DNA of 46,164 nucleotides from Lysobacter enzymogenes (GTDB lineage: Bacteria > Pseudomonadota > Gammaproteobacteria > Xanthomonadales > Xanthomonadaceae), in the NCBI RefSeq assembly GCF_900106525.1, contig NZ_FNOG01000002.1, positions 725,785 through 771,948 on the forward strand, in the 5' to 3' direction. Below are positions 8,765-16,922 of the stretch, in pieces. A program made the translations under genes and the position numbers. Every line of letters starts with the position of its first letter. Within the stretch, counting starts at the first letter, position 1. The notes beneath the pieces were generated by a model. It ran no database searches. It worked only from the letters and a program-made list of their open reading frames with translations, and was not told the origin of the DNA.

Positions 8765-8829
8765 CGCGGTCGCGGCTCGCGCCGCTCCTACATGGGCTCC
8801 CTGTAGGAGCGGCGCGAGCCGCGACCGCG
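8765..8829. repeat. Palindromic repeat, family A (inverted arm order)
   Basis: The two arms of the family A palindrome appear in the opposite order to the copy at 2874. The arm ending GCCGCTCCTACA (8765-8792) comes first, and CTGTAGGAGCGGC with its continuation (8801-8829) comes second, with a 9-base spacer. The result is still a long hairpin. It lies between the convergent cysK and L7/L12-like genes and could act as a transcription stop. Confidence 0.88.
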
Positions 8830-8880
8830 ACCTCACACCTACGACGAAACCCACGCGACCGCCGTCCTACCGCCGACCTG

Positions 8881-9531
8881 TCACCACACGAACCACCACA
8901 CCGCCACCGCCGCGATCGCCACCAACAACGCCCACAGCATCACCCGACCGTTGTTGTCGCCGGCCGCGACGGTCGCGCCGCCGCCCGCGCCGCGCTGCTT
9001 GCGCGCGATCTCATGCTCGGCGATGCGGCGCAAGGCTTGGGCCGAAGTCGCCCCGTATTTGCGCTCCAGCAACTGCCAGGCCGCGCCGCGGTCGCCGGCG
9101 CGCAGCAAGGCGAGCACGTCCGCGGGCAGATCGCCCGTCGTCGCGACGGGCTCGCGCGAAGACGCCGCGGCCGCGCCGGCATCGCCGCGCATATGCGCTT
9201 CCACCCGCTGCTTGGCCGTGCGCAGATCCACGCCGTGGGCCAGGCGCACCAGCTTGATCGCCTCGATGACCTGACCGCGCAGCAACGCGTCGACCGCCGC
9301 CGCAGGCAAGCCGGAAACGTCTCGCACGTCGTCGGCCGACGATGAAGACGAAGACGACGGCGCAGACCCCGCGGCCAACGCATCGATACGCGCATCCACC
9401 GCCGCCTTGGCCGCGCGCAGCGACGCGCCGGGATTGGCGTCGAGCACCGCCTTGATCGCCTCGATCTTGCGATTGCCGCCGAGCATCGCATCGACGCGCG
9501 GCGGAACGAACAGACCCGGTTCGGACGACAT
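8881..9531 (-). CDS. Membrane-anchored protein with L7/L12 C-domain-like repeats
   Basis: A 216-residue protein with an unusual make-up. Residues 20-45 (EAIKAVLDANPGASLRAAKA then AVDARI) and a second stretch (EAIKLVRLAHGVDLRTAKQR then VEAHM) both match the helix-turn-helix of the ribosomal stalk protein L7/L12 C-domain (IK.VR..TG.GLKEAK..VE). A third, weaker copy is ALLRAGDRGAAWQLLERKYG. A poly-Ser linker separates copies one and two. The C-terminus is one membrane helix (VMLWALLVAIAAVAVWWFVW), so the repeats probably face the cytoplasm. The start at 9531 is chosen because GGAG lies just upstream. Function is unknown. Binding of a translation factor at the membrane is conceivable but speculative. 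Confidence 0.8.
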   Translation of the reverse strand: MSSEPGLFVPPRVDAMLGGNRKIEAIKAVLDANPGASLRAAKAAVDARIDALAAGSAPSSSSSSSADDVRDVSGLPAAAVDALLRGQVIEAIKLVRLAHGVDLRTAKQRVEAHMRGDAGAAAASSREPVATTGDLPADVLALLRAGDRGAAWQLLERKYGATSAQALRRIAEHEIARKQRGAGGGATVAAGDNNGRVMLWALLVAIAAVAVWWFVW

Positions 9532-9597
9532 CGCAGGCTCCACACGGCGGACCAAGGCGCCCAGCCTAGCCGCGCCCGGCCGCGCGCGCCACGCCGT

Positions 9598-10227
9598 TCA
9601 ACGCGACGCCAGCGCCAGCCGCGCGCCGAAGCCGAGCATCATCGTGCCGATCAGCCCGTCCAGCGCGCGCGCCACCCGCGCGCTGCGCATCGCCCCGGCC
9701 ATGCGCGCCGAACCGATCGCGACGATGCCCAGCCACACCGCACCGATGCTGTAGTGCAGGCCGATCATCAGCATCGAGTCGCGCGCCATGTGCGGGCCCG
9801 GCGCCAGGAACTGCGGCAGGAAGGCCAGGTAGAACATCGCGATCTTCGGGTTCAGCGCATTGGTCAGCGCGCCCTGCGCGAACGCGCGCCACAGGCTGGA
9901 CGCCGGCGCGGCCAGCTCCAGCGCCGGCGCGTCCGCGCGCGGCCGCAGCGCCGCGCGCAGCGCTTTGACGCCCAGATACGCCAGATAGAACGCGCCGAGC
10001 ATCTTGACCGTCCAGAACGCGCGCTCGGAATACATCAGCAGCTGGGTCACGCCGAGCGCGAACAAGGCCACATGGAACAGCCCGCCGCTGGTGGTGCCGG
10101 CCGCCGCGGCCAGCCCGCGCCGCGCGCCGCCGGCGACCGCGTTGCCCATGACCAGGAAGGTGTCGGGGCCGGGCATCAGGGTGAGCATCAGCGCGGCGAC
10201 GGAGAAAGCGAGCCACTGGGTTTCCAT
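9598..10227 (-). CDS. LysE/RhtB-family amino-acid exporter
   Basis: A 209-residue inner-membrane protein with about six membrane helices. The family signature near the N-terminus is PGPDTFLVMGNAVAGGARRG, followed by AAAGTTSGGLFHVALFALGV. The mid-protein motif is GALTNALNPKIAMFYLAFLP. These are hallmarks of LysE/RhtB exporters, which move amino acids such as homoserine, threonine or lysine out of the cell using the proton gradient. The exact substrate cannot be read from sequence. It lies downstream of fba on the same strand but beyond the fba terminator, so it probably has its own promoter. Confidence 0.92.
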   Translation of the reverse strand: METQWLAFSVAALMLTLMPGPDTFLVMGNAVAGGARRGLAAAAGTTSGGLFHVALFALGVTQLLMYSERAFWTVKMLGAFYLAYLGVKALRAALRPRADAPALELAAPASSLWRAFAQGALTNALNPKIAMFYLAFLPQFLAPGPHMARDSMLMIGLHYSIGAVWLGIVAIGSARMAGAMRSARVARALDGLIGTMMLGFGARLALASR

Positions 10228-10281
10228 GAGCGGTTCCGATGAGCCGTGGACGAAGGTGCCGAAGGGGAAGCCGCGAAACGA

Positions 10282-10308
10282 AAAACGCCGGCGCGAGGCC
10301 GGCGTTTT
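10282..10308 (-). terminator. Rho-independent terminator of fba
   Basis: AAAACGCCGG (10282-10291) pairs with CCGGCGTTTT (10299-10308) around a 7-base loop. On the minus strand the stem ends in a run of T. It lies 22 bases past the aldolase stop codon. Confidence 0.9.
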
Positions 10309-10329
10309 CGGGGTCCGCGAAGTCGCAGC

Positions 10330-11340
10330 TTACGCCGCCGACTTCCACTGGCCCAGCGCGGCCAGGCCGTTGGCCTTGGCGCGCTCGTACACGGTCTGCT
10401 GGGCGCGGTCGTAGTTGTTGACCAGGTCCTGCGACCACAGCTTCAGCGCCGCCGACTGCATCGCGCGGCCGTAGGAGAACGACAGCGGCCACGGGTTCGG
10501 GCCCATCTGGTTCATGGCGTTGAGGTGGGCGGTGGCGGCCTCGTCGGACTGGCCGCCGGACAGGAACACGATGCCCGGCAGGGTCGCCGGCACGGTCGAC
10601 TTCAGGCACTGCAGGGTCGCCGCGGCGACTTCCTCGACGCTGGCCTGCTCGGCGGCGGTGGTGCCCGGCACGACCATCGAGGCCTTGAGGATGGTGCCCT
10701 CGAGCAGCACGCTGTGCTCGTACAGCGCGCCGAACAGCGAGCGCAGGGTGACCTCGGTGACTTCGAAGCAGGTGTCGATGTCGTGGCTGCCGTCCATGAT
10801 CACTTCCGGCTCGACCATCGGCACCAGGCCCTGCTCCTGGCACAGCGCAGCGTAGCGCGCCAGCGCGTGGCTGTTGGCCTCGATGCAGGTGCCCGACGGG
10901 ATGTCGTCGCTGATGTTGATGACCGCGCGCCACTTGGCGAAGCGGGCGCCGAGCTTGTAGTACTCCTCCAGGCGCGCGCGCAGGCCGTCGAGGCCTTCGG
11001 TGACCACTTCGCCCGGGAAGCCGGCCAGCGGCTGCGGGCCCTTGTCGACCTTGATGCCCGGGATGATGCCGTGGTCGGCCATGTGCTTGGCGAACGGCAC
11101 GCCGGCCTTGGTCGACTGGCGCAGGGTTTCGTCGAACAGGATCGCGCCGGAGATGTATTCGTTGAGCTTCGGCGTGGCCAACAGCAGCTCGCGGTACGCG
11201 CGGCGATTCTCTTCGGTGTTCTCGATGCCCACGCCGGCGAAACGCTTGGCGATGGTGGTCGTCGACTCGTCGATCGCGATGATGCCCTTGCCCGCGGCGA
11301 CCATCGCCTGGGCGGTTTCGGCAAGCTGTTCGATGCTCAT
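10330..11340 (-). CDS. fba: Fructose-bisphosphate aldolase, class I
   Basis: A 336-residue class I (Schiff-base, metal-independent) aldolase of glycolysis and gluconeogenesis. It splits fructose 1,6-bisphosphate into dihydroxyacetone phosphate and glyceraldehyde 3-phosphate. The active-site lysine is Lys219 in LLEGTILKASMVVPG. Also present are GIIAIDES near the N-terminus, PGIKVDKG and the phosphate-loop stretch FLSGGQSDEAA. The protein resembles the eukaryotic-type class I enzyme rather than metal-dependent class II or DhnA-type FbaB. A perfect TATAAT -10 lies on the minus strand at 11373-11378, about 33 bases before the ATG, so the leader is short. A strong terminator follows the gene. Confidence 0.95.
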   Translation of the reverse strand: MSIEQLAETAQAMVAAGKGIIAIDESTTTIAKRFAGVGIENTEENRRAYRELLLATPKLNEYISGAILFDETLRQSTKAGVPFAKHMADHGIIPGIKVDKGPQPLAGFPGEVVTEGLDGLRARLEEYYKLGARFAKWRAVINISDDIPSGTCIEANSHALARYAALCQEQGLVPMVEPEVIMDGSHDIDTCFEVTEVTLRSLFGALYEHSVLLEGTILKASMVVPGTTAAEQASVEEVAAATLQCLKSTVPATLPGIVFLSGGQSDEAATAHLNAMNQMGPNPWPLSFSYGRAMQSAALKLWSQDLVNNYDRAQQTVYERAKANGLAALGQWKSAA

Positions 11341-11372
11341 GGAGATCCTGCGGCAGCGGTGGGAAGCCCGCG

Positions 11373-11378
11373 ATTATA
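11373..11378 (-). promoter_or_regulatory. -10 element upstream of fba
   Basis: A perfect TATAAT on the minus strand, 33-38 bases before the aldolase start. No convincing -35 hexamer is seen at 16-18 bases further up, so the assignment rests on the -10 alone. Confidence 0.5.
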
Positions 11379-11500
11379 GCCGCTGACGGTGAACCTTGCC
11401 GGTGCGCGCGGCCTTCCGAATCAGGCACTTGCGCCCAGTTTCGGCGGTAATCGTTTTCAAGCGCGCAGGCATCGATGCCGATGCGCGCCGCCTCGCCCGT

Positions 11501-12037
11501 TCAGTCGGCCGCGTCCCGGCCGTAGCGCATGCGCTGCACCCAACGGGCCAATCCCTTGCCGCGCAACAGGCAGACCAGGCCGAGCGCGAACTGCATCGCC
11601 GTGGCGGCCACGCCCGGCCAGACATCGAGCGCGTACTGGGCGGGGTCGTAGCCCTCGTTGCGCAGCCCGCGCAGCGCGAGCAGCCGGATTGCCCAGAAAA
11701 CGCCGTCGATGAGCCCGGCCAACAGATGCCAGGCGCCGATCGCGGAAATCGCCAGTCCCAGCCAGACCGACGGCGCCAGATCGCTGTCGAAGCTGTGTTC
11801 TTGCGGCCGCGCCAGCGCCAACCGCGCGAACTTGTCGGCGTAGATCCAGAGCAAGGCGATGACGATCAGCCCGGTCAGCGCCATCGCGGCGATCCAACTG
11901 GCGGAATGCTCGACTCCGGGCATCTGCGCGCTGGCCTGCAACTGTCCCGGCAACGCGACGATCAGTGCGACCAGGCTGTAAACGGCGGCGGCGCGGATGG
12001 CCACGCACAGCAGGGTATAGGCGTTGGTGCGGATCAT
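11501..12037 (-). CDS. Hypothetical inner-membrane protein
   Basis: A 178-residue protein with about four membrane segments: residues 8-30 (ending VYSLVALIVALPG), WIAAMALTGLIVIALLWIY, WLGLAISAIGAWHLLAGLID, and VAATAMQFALGLVCLL. The C-terminus is basic and cytoplasmic in style. I do not recognise a family. The start ATG at 12037 has AAAGGA upstream and opens a hydrophobic N-terminus. The open frame continues upstream for over 500 codons but in the shadow of the next gene on the plus strand, so the longer version is rejected. It is divergent from the exported protein at 12149, with about 110 bases between. Confidence 0.75.
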   Translation of the reverse strand: MIRTNAYTLLCVAIRAAAVYSLVALIVALPGQLQASAQMPGVEHSASWIAAMALTGLIVIALLWIYADKFARLALARPQEHSFDSDLAPSVWLGLAISAIGAWHLLAGLIDGVFWAIRLLALRGLRNEGYDPAQYALDVWPGVAATAMQFALGLVCLLRGKGLARWVQRMRYGRDAAD

Positions 12038-12148
12038 GCGCGGAATCCTTTCGGCGATGCGGCCGTTCGCGCATGCTACCCACGATTGCGCCGGCCAGCG
12101 ACAAGGCCTAGCCTGCGCAGCCAGGATTTCCCGCCAAGGATTGCAACG

Positions 12149-13474
12149 ATGTCGTTCGCCCGCTCCCCGATGCCCCGCCGCCTGCTGCTCGCCGCCGCGC
12201 TCGCCGCCGTCAGCGCCGCCCACGCCGGCCCCGCCGACGACGAATACGCCGCCGCCGTCGCCTCGTGCAAGGCCGCGCCCAAGTCCGGCACCCGCTACGT
12301 CGCCGTCACCGGCGCCTTCATGCGGCCGGTGCCGCGCGCCGACGGCGGGCTGGTGGCGCGCATTCCGATCGCCTCGCCGGTGCAGATCGAATGCGAGCGC
12401 GACGGCTGGGTGCGCGCCAGCGCCGAGCAGCCGGCGCCGTCGATCGGCTGGATCCGCGCCGACCTGCTGCAGGCCAAGGCGCCGACCCTGGCCTCGCTCA
12501 ACGCCGACTACGCTGCGGCCGCACCGGATCAACGCAAGACCGTGGCCGAGCGCATCGTCGCGCTGGCGCCGTACCAGGCGCGCGGCCATCAGCAGTTGAT
12601 CGACGCGCTGACCGCCGCCGGCGACGCCGAGGGCGCGCGCAAGGCCGCGGCGATCCGCGACCGCCTGCTCGATCCCAAGCCCGAGCGCCTGAGCGGCGAG
12701 CCGAAGCTGCTGTTCGTGGTCGAGCGCGGCTACGTCGCGCCGGTCGCGCGCATCGGCGAAGACGGCCGCTATCAGGAAGCCGACGCCGGCGCGCGCTATT
12801 TCCCGCCGCTGCGCGGCCTGTACTTCTTCCGCAACGGCGGCACCGACGGCGTCGCCCAGGTGCTCGACGAAGCGCTGTCCGACGTCACCGGCGAGGCGCA
12901 CGTGCGGATCGCGCCGGCCACCGCGCGCAGCGAGCAGGCGCGCGGCCTGGCCAGCAACTTCGCCGCCACCGCCGCCAAGCCGGCCGCAGCCGCCGCGGTG
13001 CCCGCGGCCGCACGCAAAGCTGCCGAGGACGCGCTGCGCGCAGGCCTGCGCCAACAGAAGGTCGAACGCGCGCAGATCGAACGCGCGCTCAAGGCCAAGC
13101 CCGACCACGAGCGCGACCTGGGCCTGGAACTGCACAGCTTCGACGCCGGCAGCGCCGGCCCGGTGACCGTGGCCACGGTGGTATGGAACCTGCCGCCGGC
13201 CGGCCCGGACCAGGGCGAAACCAGCGTCGCCGCCTCGGCGATCCTGGAAGGCGACGGCAAGGGCGGCTACCGCGTGGTCGGCAGCCAGAGCGACTCCAGC
13301 GCCGGCGACGCGCTGGAAACCCCGCGTTTCTTCGAACGCCTCGACCTCGACGGCGACAGCGTGCCGGAACTGATCTTCCAGGTCGGCCAGTACGAAGGGG
13401 TCAACTACCAGATCTGGTCGCGCAAGAGCGGCCAGTGGAAGCGGGTGTACCAGGGCGGCTACGTCGGCGTGTGA
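12149..13474 (+). CDS. Exported protein with SH3-like N-terminal region, unknown function
   Basis: A 441-residue protein with a clear signal peptide (basic MPRR then LLLAAALAAVSAAHA, cut before GPADD). Residues about 45-110 resemble a bacterial SH3 fold: YVAVTGAFMRPVPRADGGLV, then a strand pattern, then GWIRADLLQ. The middle is Ala-rich and helical (residues 240-310). The C-terminal part has FFERLDLDGDSVPELIFQVG, a Ca-binding or FG-GAP-like turn, followed by YQIWSRKSGQWKRVYQGGY. It is probably periplasmic. I cannot name a function. AAGGA lies nine bases before the ATG. Confidence 0.8.
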   Translation: MSFARSPMPRRLLLAAALAAVSAAHAGPADDEYAAAVASCKAAPKSGTRYVAVTGAFMRPVPRADGGLVARIPIASPVQIECERDGWVRASAEQPAPSIGWIRADLLQAKAPTLASLNADYAAAAPDQRKTVAERIVALAPYQARGHQQLIDALTAAGDAEGARKAAAIRDRLLDPKPERLSGEPKLLFVVERGYVAPVARIGEDGRYQEADAGARYFPPLRGLYFFRNGGTDGVAQVLDEALSDVTGEAHVRIAPATARSEQARGLASNFAATAAKPAAAAAVPAAARKAAEDALRAGLRQQKVERAQIERALKAKPDHERDLGLELHSFDAGSAGPVTVATVVWNLPPAGPDQGETSVAASAILEGDGKGGYRVVGSQSDSSAGDALETPRFFERLDLDGDSVPELIFQVGQYEGVNYQIWSRKSGQWKRVYQGGYVGV

Positions 13475-13488
13475 GCGGCGCGATCTTC

Positions 13489-13587
13489 CTGTAGGAGCGG
13501 CGCGAGCCGCGACCGCGACAACGCAACTACGCCGCAACCTTCGTCGTGGCTGCGTTGTCGCGGTCGCGGCTCGCGCCGCTCCTACAG
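13489..13587. repeat. Palindromic repeat, family A (paired arms)
   Basis: CTGTAGGAGCGGCGCGAGCC (from 13489) and its reverse complement (to 13587) flank a centre containing GACAACGCAACTACG. The arrangement is the same as at 2874-2972. It begins 14 bases after the stop of the exported protein. Confidence 0.9.
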
Positions 13588-13620
13588 GGGTAGCTTCGCA
13601 CGTTGCGCAGGGATCCGATA

Positions 13621-13652
13621 AAAAAAGCCCCGGCCGATGCCGGGGCTTTTTT
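13621..13652. terminator. Bidirectional terminator between convergent genes
   Basis: AAAAAAGCCCCGG (13621-13633) pairs with CCGGGGCTTTTTT (13640-13652) around CCGATG. A T-run follows the stem on both strands. It lies 25 bases past the pyruvate kinase stop and can also stop transcripts from the plus-strand gene ending at 13474. Confidence 0.93.
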
Positions 13653-13676
13653 GTCGCTGCGCTGCAGGCGCGGGCC

Positions 13677-15143
13677 TTACAGCTCGCCCAGGCCCTCGGC
13701 GCTGCCACCCTCGCCCACCTGCAGCAGACGCAGCGTGTTGGTCGCGCCGTGCTGCTCCATCGTATCGCCGCTGGTGAAGATCATTCGCTCGCCGGCTTCG
13801 AGCATGCCCGCGTCGAACAACTGCTTGACCACGTTGCGCGCGGCGTCGCGCGAGGCCATGCCGCGGCTGTCGAAATCGATCGGATAGACATCGCGCATCA
13901 GCGCCATGCGCCGGCGCGCGCCGGCGTGGCGCGAGAACGCGTAGATCGGCGCGTTCGAGCGGAAACGCGACAGGAAACGCACGGTGCCGCCGGATTCGGT
14001 CATCGCCACGATCGCGCGCACGCCGATGTGCTCGGACAGGAACATCGCCGCCATCGCGATGGCCTGGTCGGCGCGCTCGAGGTTGCGCGGCGCGGCTTCG
14101 AAATCGGTGTCGTGGTTGAACTGGCGTTCGGCGCCCAGGCAGATGCGCGACATCGCCTCGACCGCCTTGACCGGATAGCGGCCGGCCGCCGATTCCTGCG
14201 ACAGCATCACCGCGTCGGTGCCGTCGATGACCGCGTTGGCGACGTCGAGCACTTCGGCGCGGGTCGGGATCGGGTTGTCGACCATCGACTGCAGCATCTG
14301 GGTGGCGGTGATCACCACCCGGTTGCGCGCCAGCGACTCGCGGATGATCTTCTTCTGCAGGCCCGGCAGTTCGGCGTCGCCGATCTCCACGCCCAGATCG
14401 CCGCGCGCGACCATGACCACGTCGCTGGCGTCGACGATTTCGGTCAGGTTCTCGATCGCCTCGGCGCGCTCGATCTTCGACACCAGCGCCGCGTCGCTGC
14501 CGGCGGCGCGGGCGATGCGGCGGGCGTCGTTCATGTCCTGGGCGTTGCGGCAGAACGAGACGGCGATGAAGTCCACGCCGATCTGCGCGGCCACGCCGAT
14601 CAATTCCTTGTCGCGCTCGGTCAGCGCGCCCAGCGACAGGCCGCCGCCGAGCTTGTTGAGGCCCTTGCGGTCCGACAATGCGCCGTCGTTGAGCACGGTG
14701 GTGACGATGCGCTCGCCCTCGACCGCGCCCACGCGCAGTTGCAGCAGGCCGTCGTCGAGCAGCAGCACATCGCCGGGAGCGACGTCGCCGGGCAGGCCGA
14801 GGTAGCTCACGCCGACTTCGCGCAGATTGCCCGGCGGCGGGTTTTCCGCGGCGATCAGGTCGAAGCGGTCGCCGGCCTTGAGCAGCACCCGGCCTTCGGC
14901 GAAGCGCTCGATGCGGATCTTCGGGCCCGGCAGGTCGGCGAGGATGCCGACTTCCACCCCGACCCGCTGCGCGGCGTCGCGCACGGCCTGGGCGCGGGCG
15001 ACCTGCGAGGACGGATCGCCATGGGAGAAATTCAGGCGGACCACGTCGACGCCGGCCTTGAGCAGGGCGTCGAGCACGCCCGGCGGATCGGTGGCCGGGC
15101 CGAGCGTGGCGAGGATCTTGGTGCGTCGCGGACTGTGGGACAT
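13677..15143 (-). CDS. pyk: Pyruvate kinase
   Basis: A 488-residue enzyme for the last step of glycolysis, phosphoenolpyruvate plus ADP to pyruvate plus ATP. It opens with RRTKILATLGPATD and VVRLNFSHGD, the N-terminal barrel strands with substrate contacts. It has VSKIERAEAIENL (the catalytic Lys region), VMVARGDLGVEI (Mg binding) and VVITATQMLQSM (the family signature). The C-terminal domain contains AIVAMTESGGTVRFLSRFR, the site where effectors bind in allosteric types. The length fits a single-copy bacterial enzyme. It shares strand with fba downstream and pgk upstream. Confidence 0.96.
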   Translation of the reverse strand: MSHSPRRTKILATLGPATDPPGVLDALLKAGVDVVRLNFSHGDPSSQVARAQAVRDAAQRVGVEVGILADLPGPKIRIERFAEGRVLLKAGDRFDLIAAENPPPGNLREVGVSYLGLPGDVAPGDVLLLDDGLLQLRVGAVEGERIVTTVLNDGALSDRKGLNKLGGGLSLGALTERDKELIGVAAQIGVDFIAVSFCRNAQDMNDARRIARAAGSDAALVSKIERAEAIENLTEIVDASDVVMVARGDLGVEIGDAELPGLQKKIIRESLARNRVVITATQMLQSMVDNPIPTRAEVLDVANAVIDGTDAVMLSQESAAGRYPVKAVEAMSRICLGAERQFNHDTDFEAAPRNLERADQAIAMAAMFLSEHIGVRAIVAMTESGGTVRFLSRFRSNAPIYAFSRHAGARRRMALMRDVYPIDFDSRGMASRDAARNVVKQLFDAGMLEAGERMIFTSGDTMEQHGATNTLRLLQVGEGGSAEGLGEL

Positions 15144-15312
15144 GGCAGACTCTCTGGACTGCCGGCCACGCTAGCATAGCTTGGCTGCATTGCGCGGCCT
15201 CGGCGGCGCATCCGCGGGCACGCGCGAGCGCGATCCGCGACGCGGTCTGCGGCACGTACCGCACCGCATCGTCGCCGCCTCGCGAACGCTTCCTTTCGAT
15301 CCGGAATCCTCC

Positions 15313-15939
15313 ATGCCGCTACCGCTTTCGCCGCCCAGCCAGGCCATCGCCGATGTCCTCGCCGCTCTCGACGGTTTCCCGCTGCTGCAAGGCCCGCGCG
15401 TGCGCCTGCGCGGCCCGCGCGAGGACGACGATGCGGCGCTGTTCGCGCTGTTCGGCGATGCGCGGGTGATGCGCTACTGGAGCCGCCCGCCGATGCAGAG
15501 CATCGATGAGGCGCGCGAGCAGATCGCGCGGATCCAGGCCGACATGGCCGAGCGCCGGCTGATCAACTGGGCGATCGCCGACGAGAACGACGCGCTGGTC
15601 GGCACCTGCACTTTGTTCCGCTTCGATCCCACGCACCGCCGCGTCGAACTGGGCTATGCGCTGCATCCGGACCACTGGGGCCGCGGGTTGGCGCGCGAGG
15701 CCGCGTCGCTGGCGCTGGATTGGGCGGTCGACGTGGTCGGGTTCCACCGGATCGACGCGGGCATCGACCCGGACAACCTCGCCTCGCGCGCGCTGCTGCA
15801 CCGGCTGGGCTTTCTCACCGAGGGCGTGCAGCGCGAGAGTTTCTTCGTCGGCGAGCGGGTCACCGACAGCGAATTGCTGGGGCTGTTGGCCAGCGACTGG
15901 CGCCGCCAGCGCGAGACCGCGGCGGCCGCGGCGCGCTGA
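15313..15939 (+). CDS. GNAT-family N-acetyltransferase (RimJ/RimL type)
   Basis: A 208-residue acetyltransferase. It has the opening strand RVRLRGPREDDDAALFALF and the acetyl-CoA loop in VELGYALHPDHWGRGLAREA. The C-terminal signature is FHRIDAGIDPDNLASRALLH followed by RLGF. The family acetylates N-termini of ribosomal proteins or small amines, but the substrate here is unknown. It differs from the GNAT protein at 2252 and is not an obvious recent duplicate. The ATG at 15313 is the most likely start; the frame is open a little further upstream. It is divergent from pyk, whose promoter must share the 169-base gap. Confidence 0.87.
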   Translation: MPLPLSPPSQAIADVLAALDGFPLLQGPRVRLRGPREDDDAALFALFGDARVMRYWSRPPMQSIDEAREQIARIQADMAERRLINWAIADENDALVGTCTLFRFDPTHRRVELGYALHPDHWGRGLAREAASLALDWAVDVVGFHRIDAGIDPDNLASRALLHRLGFLTEGVQRESFFVGERVTDSELLGLLASDWRRQRETAAAAAR

Positions 15940-16086
15940 GGCGCGCGGCGCACGCAGGAACGCACCTGCGCGAGGAAGACAGCGCCGCGCCGGCAACGGC
16001 CGCGCGCGGCGCAGGCGACGACAAGGTCGCGCCGCGCGCCGGCGCCGCAGTCACGGGCTTGCGGCGGGCGCGCGGCCGCGAGACGG

Positions 16087-16302
16087 TCAGTCGCAGACCC
16101 AGGTCCGGCGCTGGTAATGCTCGGTGCGCACGCCCCATTGCAGCAACTCGCCGCTGCAATGCGCGGTAACGCCGCCGACGAGTTCGCCGGCGGCATCGTA
16201 GTAACTGACCGAATATCCCTGGTACGGCGGTGCGGCGTGTACGCCGACGGCGGCGCCGGCGGCCAGGACCAGGACGAAGACTGCGAGGGCGGCTTTGCGC
16301 AT
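16087..16302 (-). CDS. Small exported protein, DUF6289-like (copy 2)
   Basis: A 71-residue protein with a signal peptide (MRKAALAVFVLVLAAGAAVG, cut after VHA), leaving about 47 residues outside the cytoplasm. The mature part shows SYYDAAGELVGG, a Cys, LLQWGVRT and a C-terminal WVC. The spacing YY(D/N)A.G...G.....C.G....WG..T....C is shared with the next gene upstream, so the two are paralogues. The Cys pair may form a disulfide. The pattern matches what I remember of DUF6289, a family of unknown function. AAGGAG lies about 10 bases before the ATG. Confidence 0.8.
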   Translation of the reverse strand: MRKAALAVFVLVLAAGAAVGVHAAPPYQGYSVSYYDAAGELVGGVTAHCSGELLQWGVRTEHYQRRTWVCD

Positions 16303-16385
16303 GACGCGAACTCCTTCGATCGGTGGGAAGAAACCGGCCGTGCGCACCGCCTCGTCGCGGCAGCGCGCGCGGCCGGCGGACGGGC

Positions 16386-16610
16386 TCAGCTTTCGACCGC
16401 GCAGCCCTGGGTGAAACGCTTGTTGCTGCCGCTGGTGTCGCCCCAGCGGCCGTCGGCGGCGCCGCAACCGGCGGTCCACTTGCCGATCGGCGCGCCTTCG
16501 GCGTTGTAGTAGATCCAGGTGCCCTGCCAGCTGTTGGCGACGGCGGCGAACGAAGCCCCGCCGGCCAGCGCCACGGCGAAGACCGCGGCGAACAATCCGA
16601 TACGACGCAT
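16386..16610 (-). CDS. Small exported protein, DUF6289-like (copy 1)
   Basis: A 74-residue protein with signal peptide (MRRIGLFAAVFAVALAGGAS, cut near FAAVA). The mature part is TWIYYNAEGAPIGKWTAGCG, then GRWGDTSGSNKRF, then QGC. It is a diverged tandem paralogue of the gene 83 bases downstream on the same strand, sharing the Tyr-Tyr, Gly, Cys, Trp-Gly and final Cys positions. Function is unknown. A secreted or periplasmic role is inferred from the signal peptide only. Confidence 0.8.
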   Translation of the reverse strand: MRRIGLFAAVFAVALAGGASFAAVANSWQGTWIYYNAEGAPIGKWTAGCGAADGRWGDTSGSNKRFTQGCAVES

Positions 16611-16922
16611 GCAGTTGCTCTCCCGAGTTCGCGGCGCTCATTCGCCGCGACTGCACGCTAGCCGAGCGCGGCCGCGCGGTGAGGCGACGATTGTCATGCC
16701 GCTTGTCATGCGTTTGTGCAAGCGTGATTGGTTTGGCTTTTGCCATCGCGCAAGAAAGCGCAAAGCGTGCGCGAATGCGGAAACTCGTCGCGTCGTGGCG
16801 TTGGACGGCCGCCCGCCGGCGCGCGCCACACGCCCGTGCGACGCGACGGCGGGCAAAAGAGCGGCCGCGATGCGGCCGCTTCGATGTTCCCCGATGGCGC
16901 GGGCCGCGCCCGCGCGCCGCGC
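16611..16922. other. Intergenic region with direct repeats and a terminator
   Basis: A 312-base gap without a supported gene. It holds two direct copies of TTGTCATGC at 16691-16699 and 16703-16711, spaced 12 bases start to start, about 80-100 bases upstream of the DUF6289-like pair (which reads leftward). These could be an operator. The gph-side terminator lies at 16860-16880. Confidence 0.5.
16860..16880 (-). terminator. Terminator of the pgk-phosphatase operon
   Basis: AGCGGCCGC (16860-16868) pairs perfectly with GCGGCCGCT (16872-16880). On the minus strand the stem is followed by CTTTTG. It is about 42 bases past the phosphatase stop codon. Confidence 0.85.
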
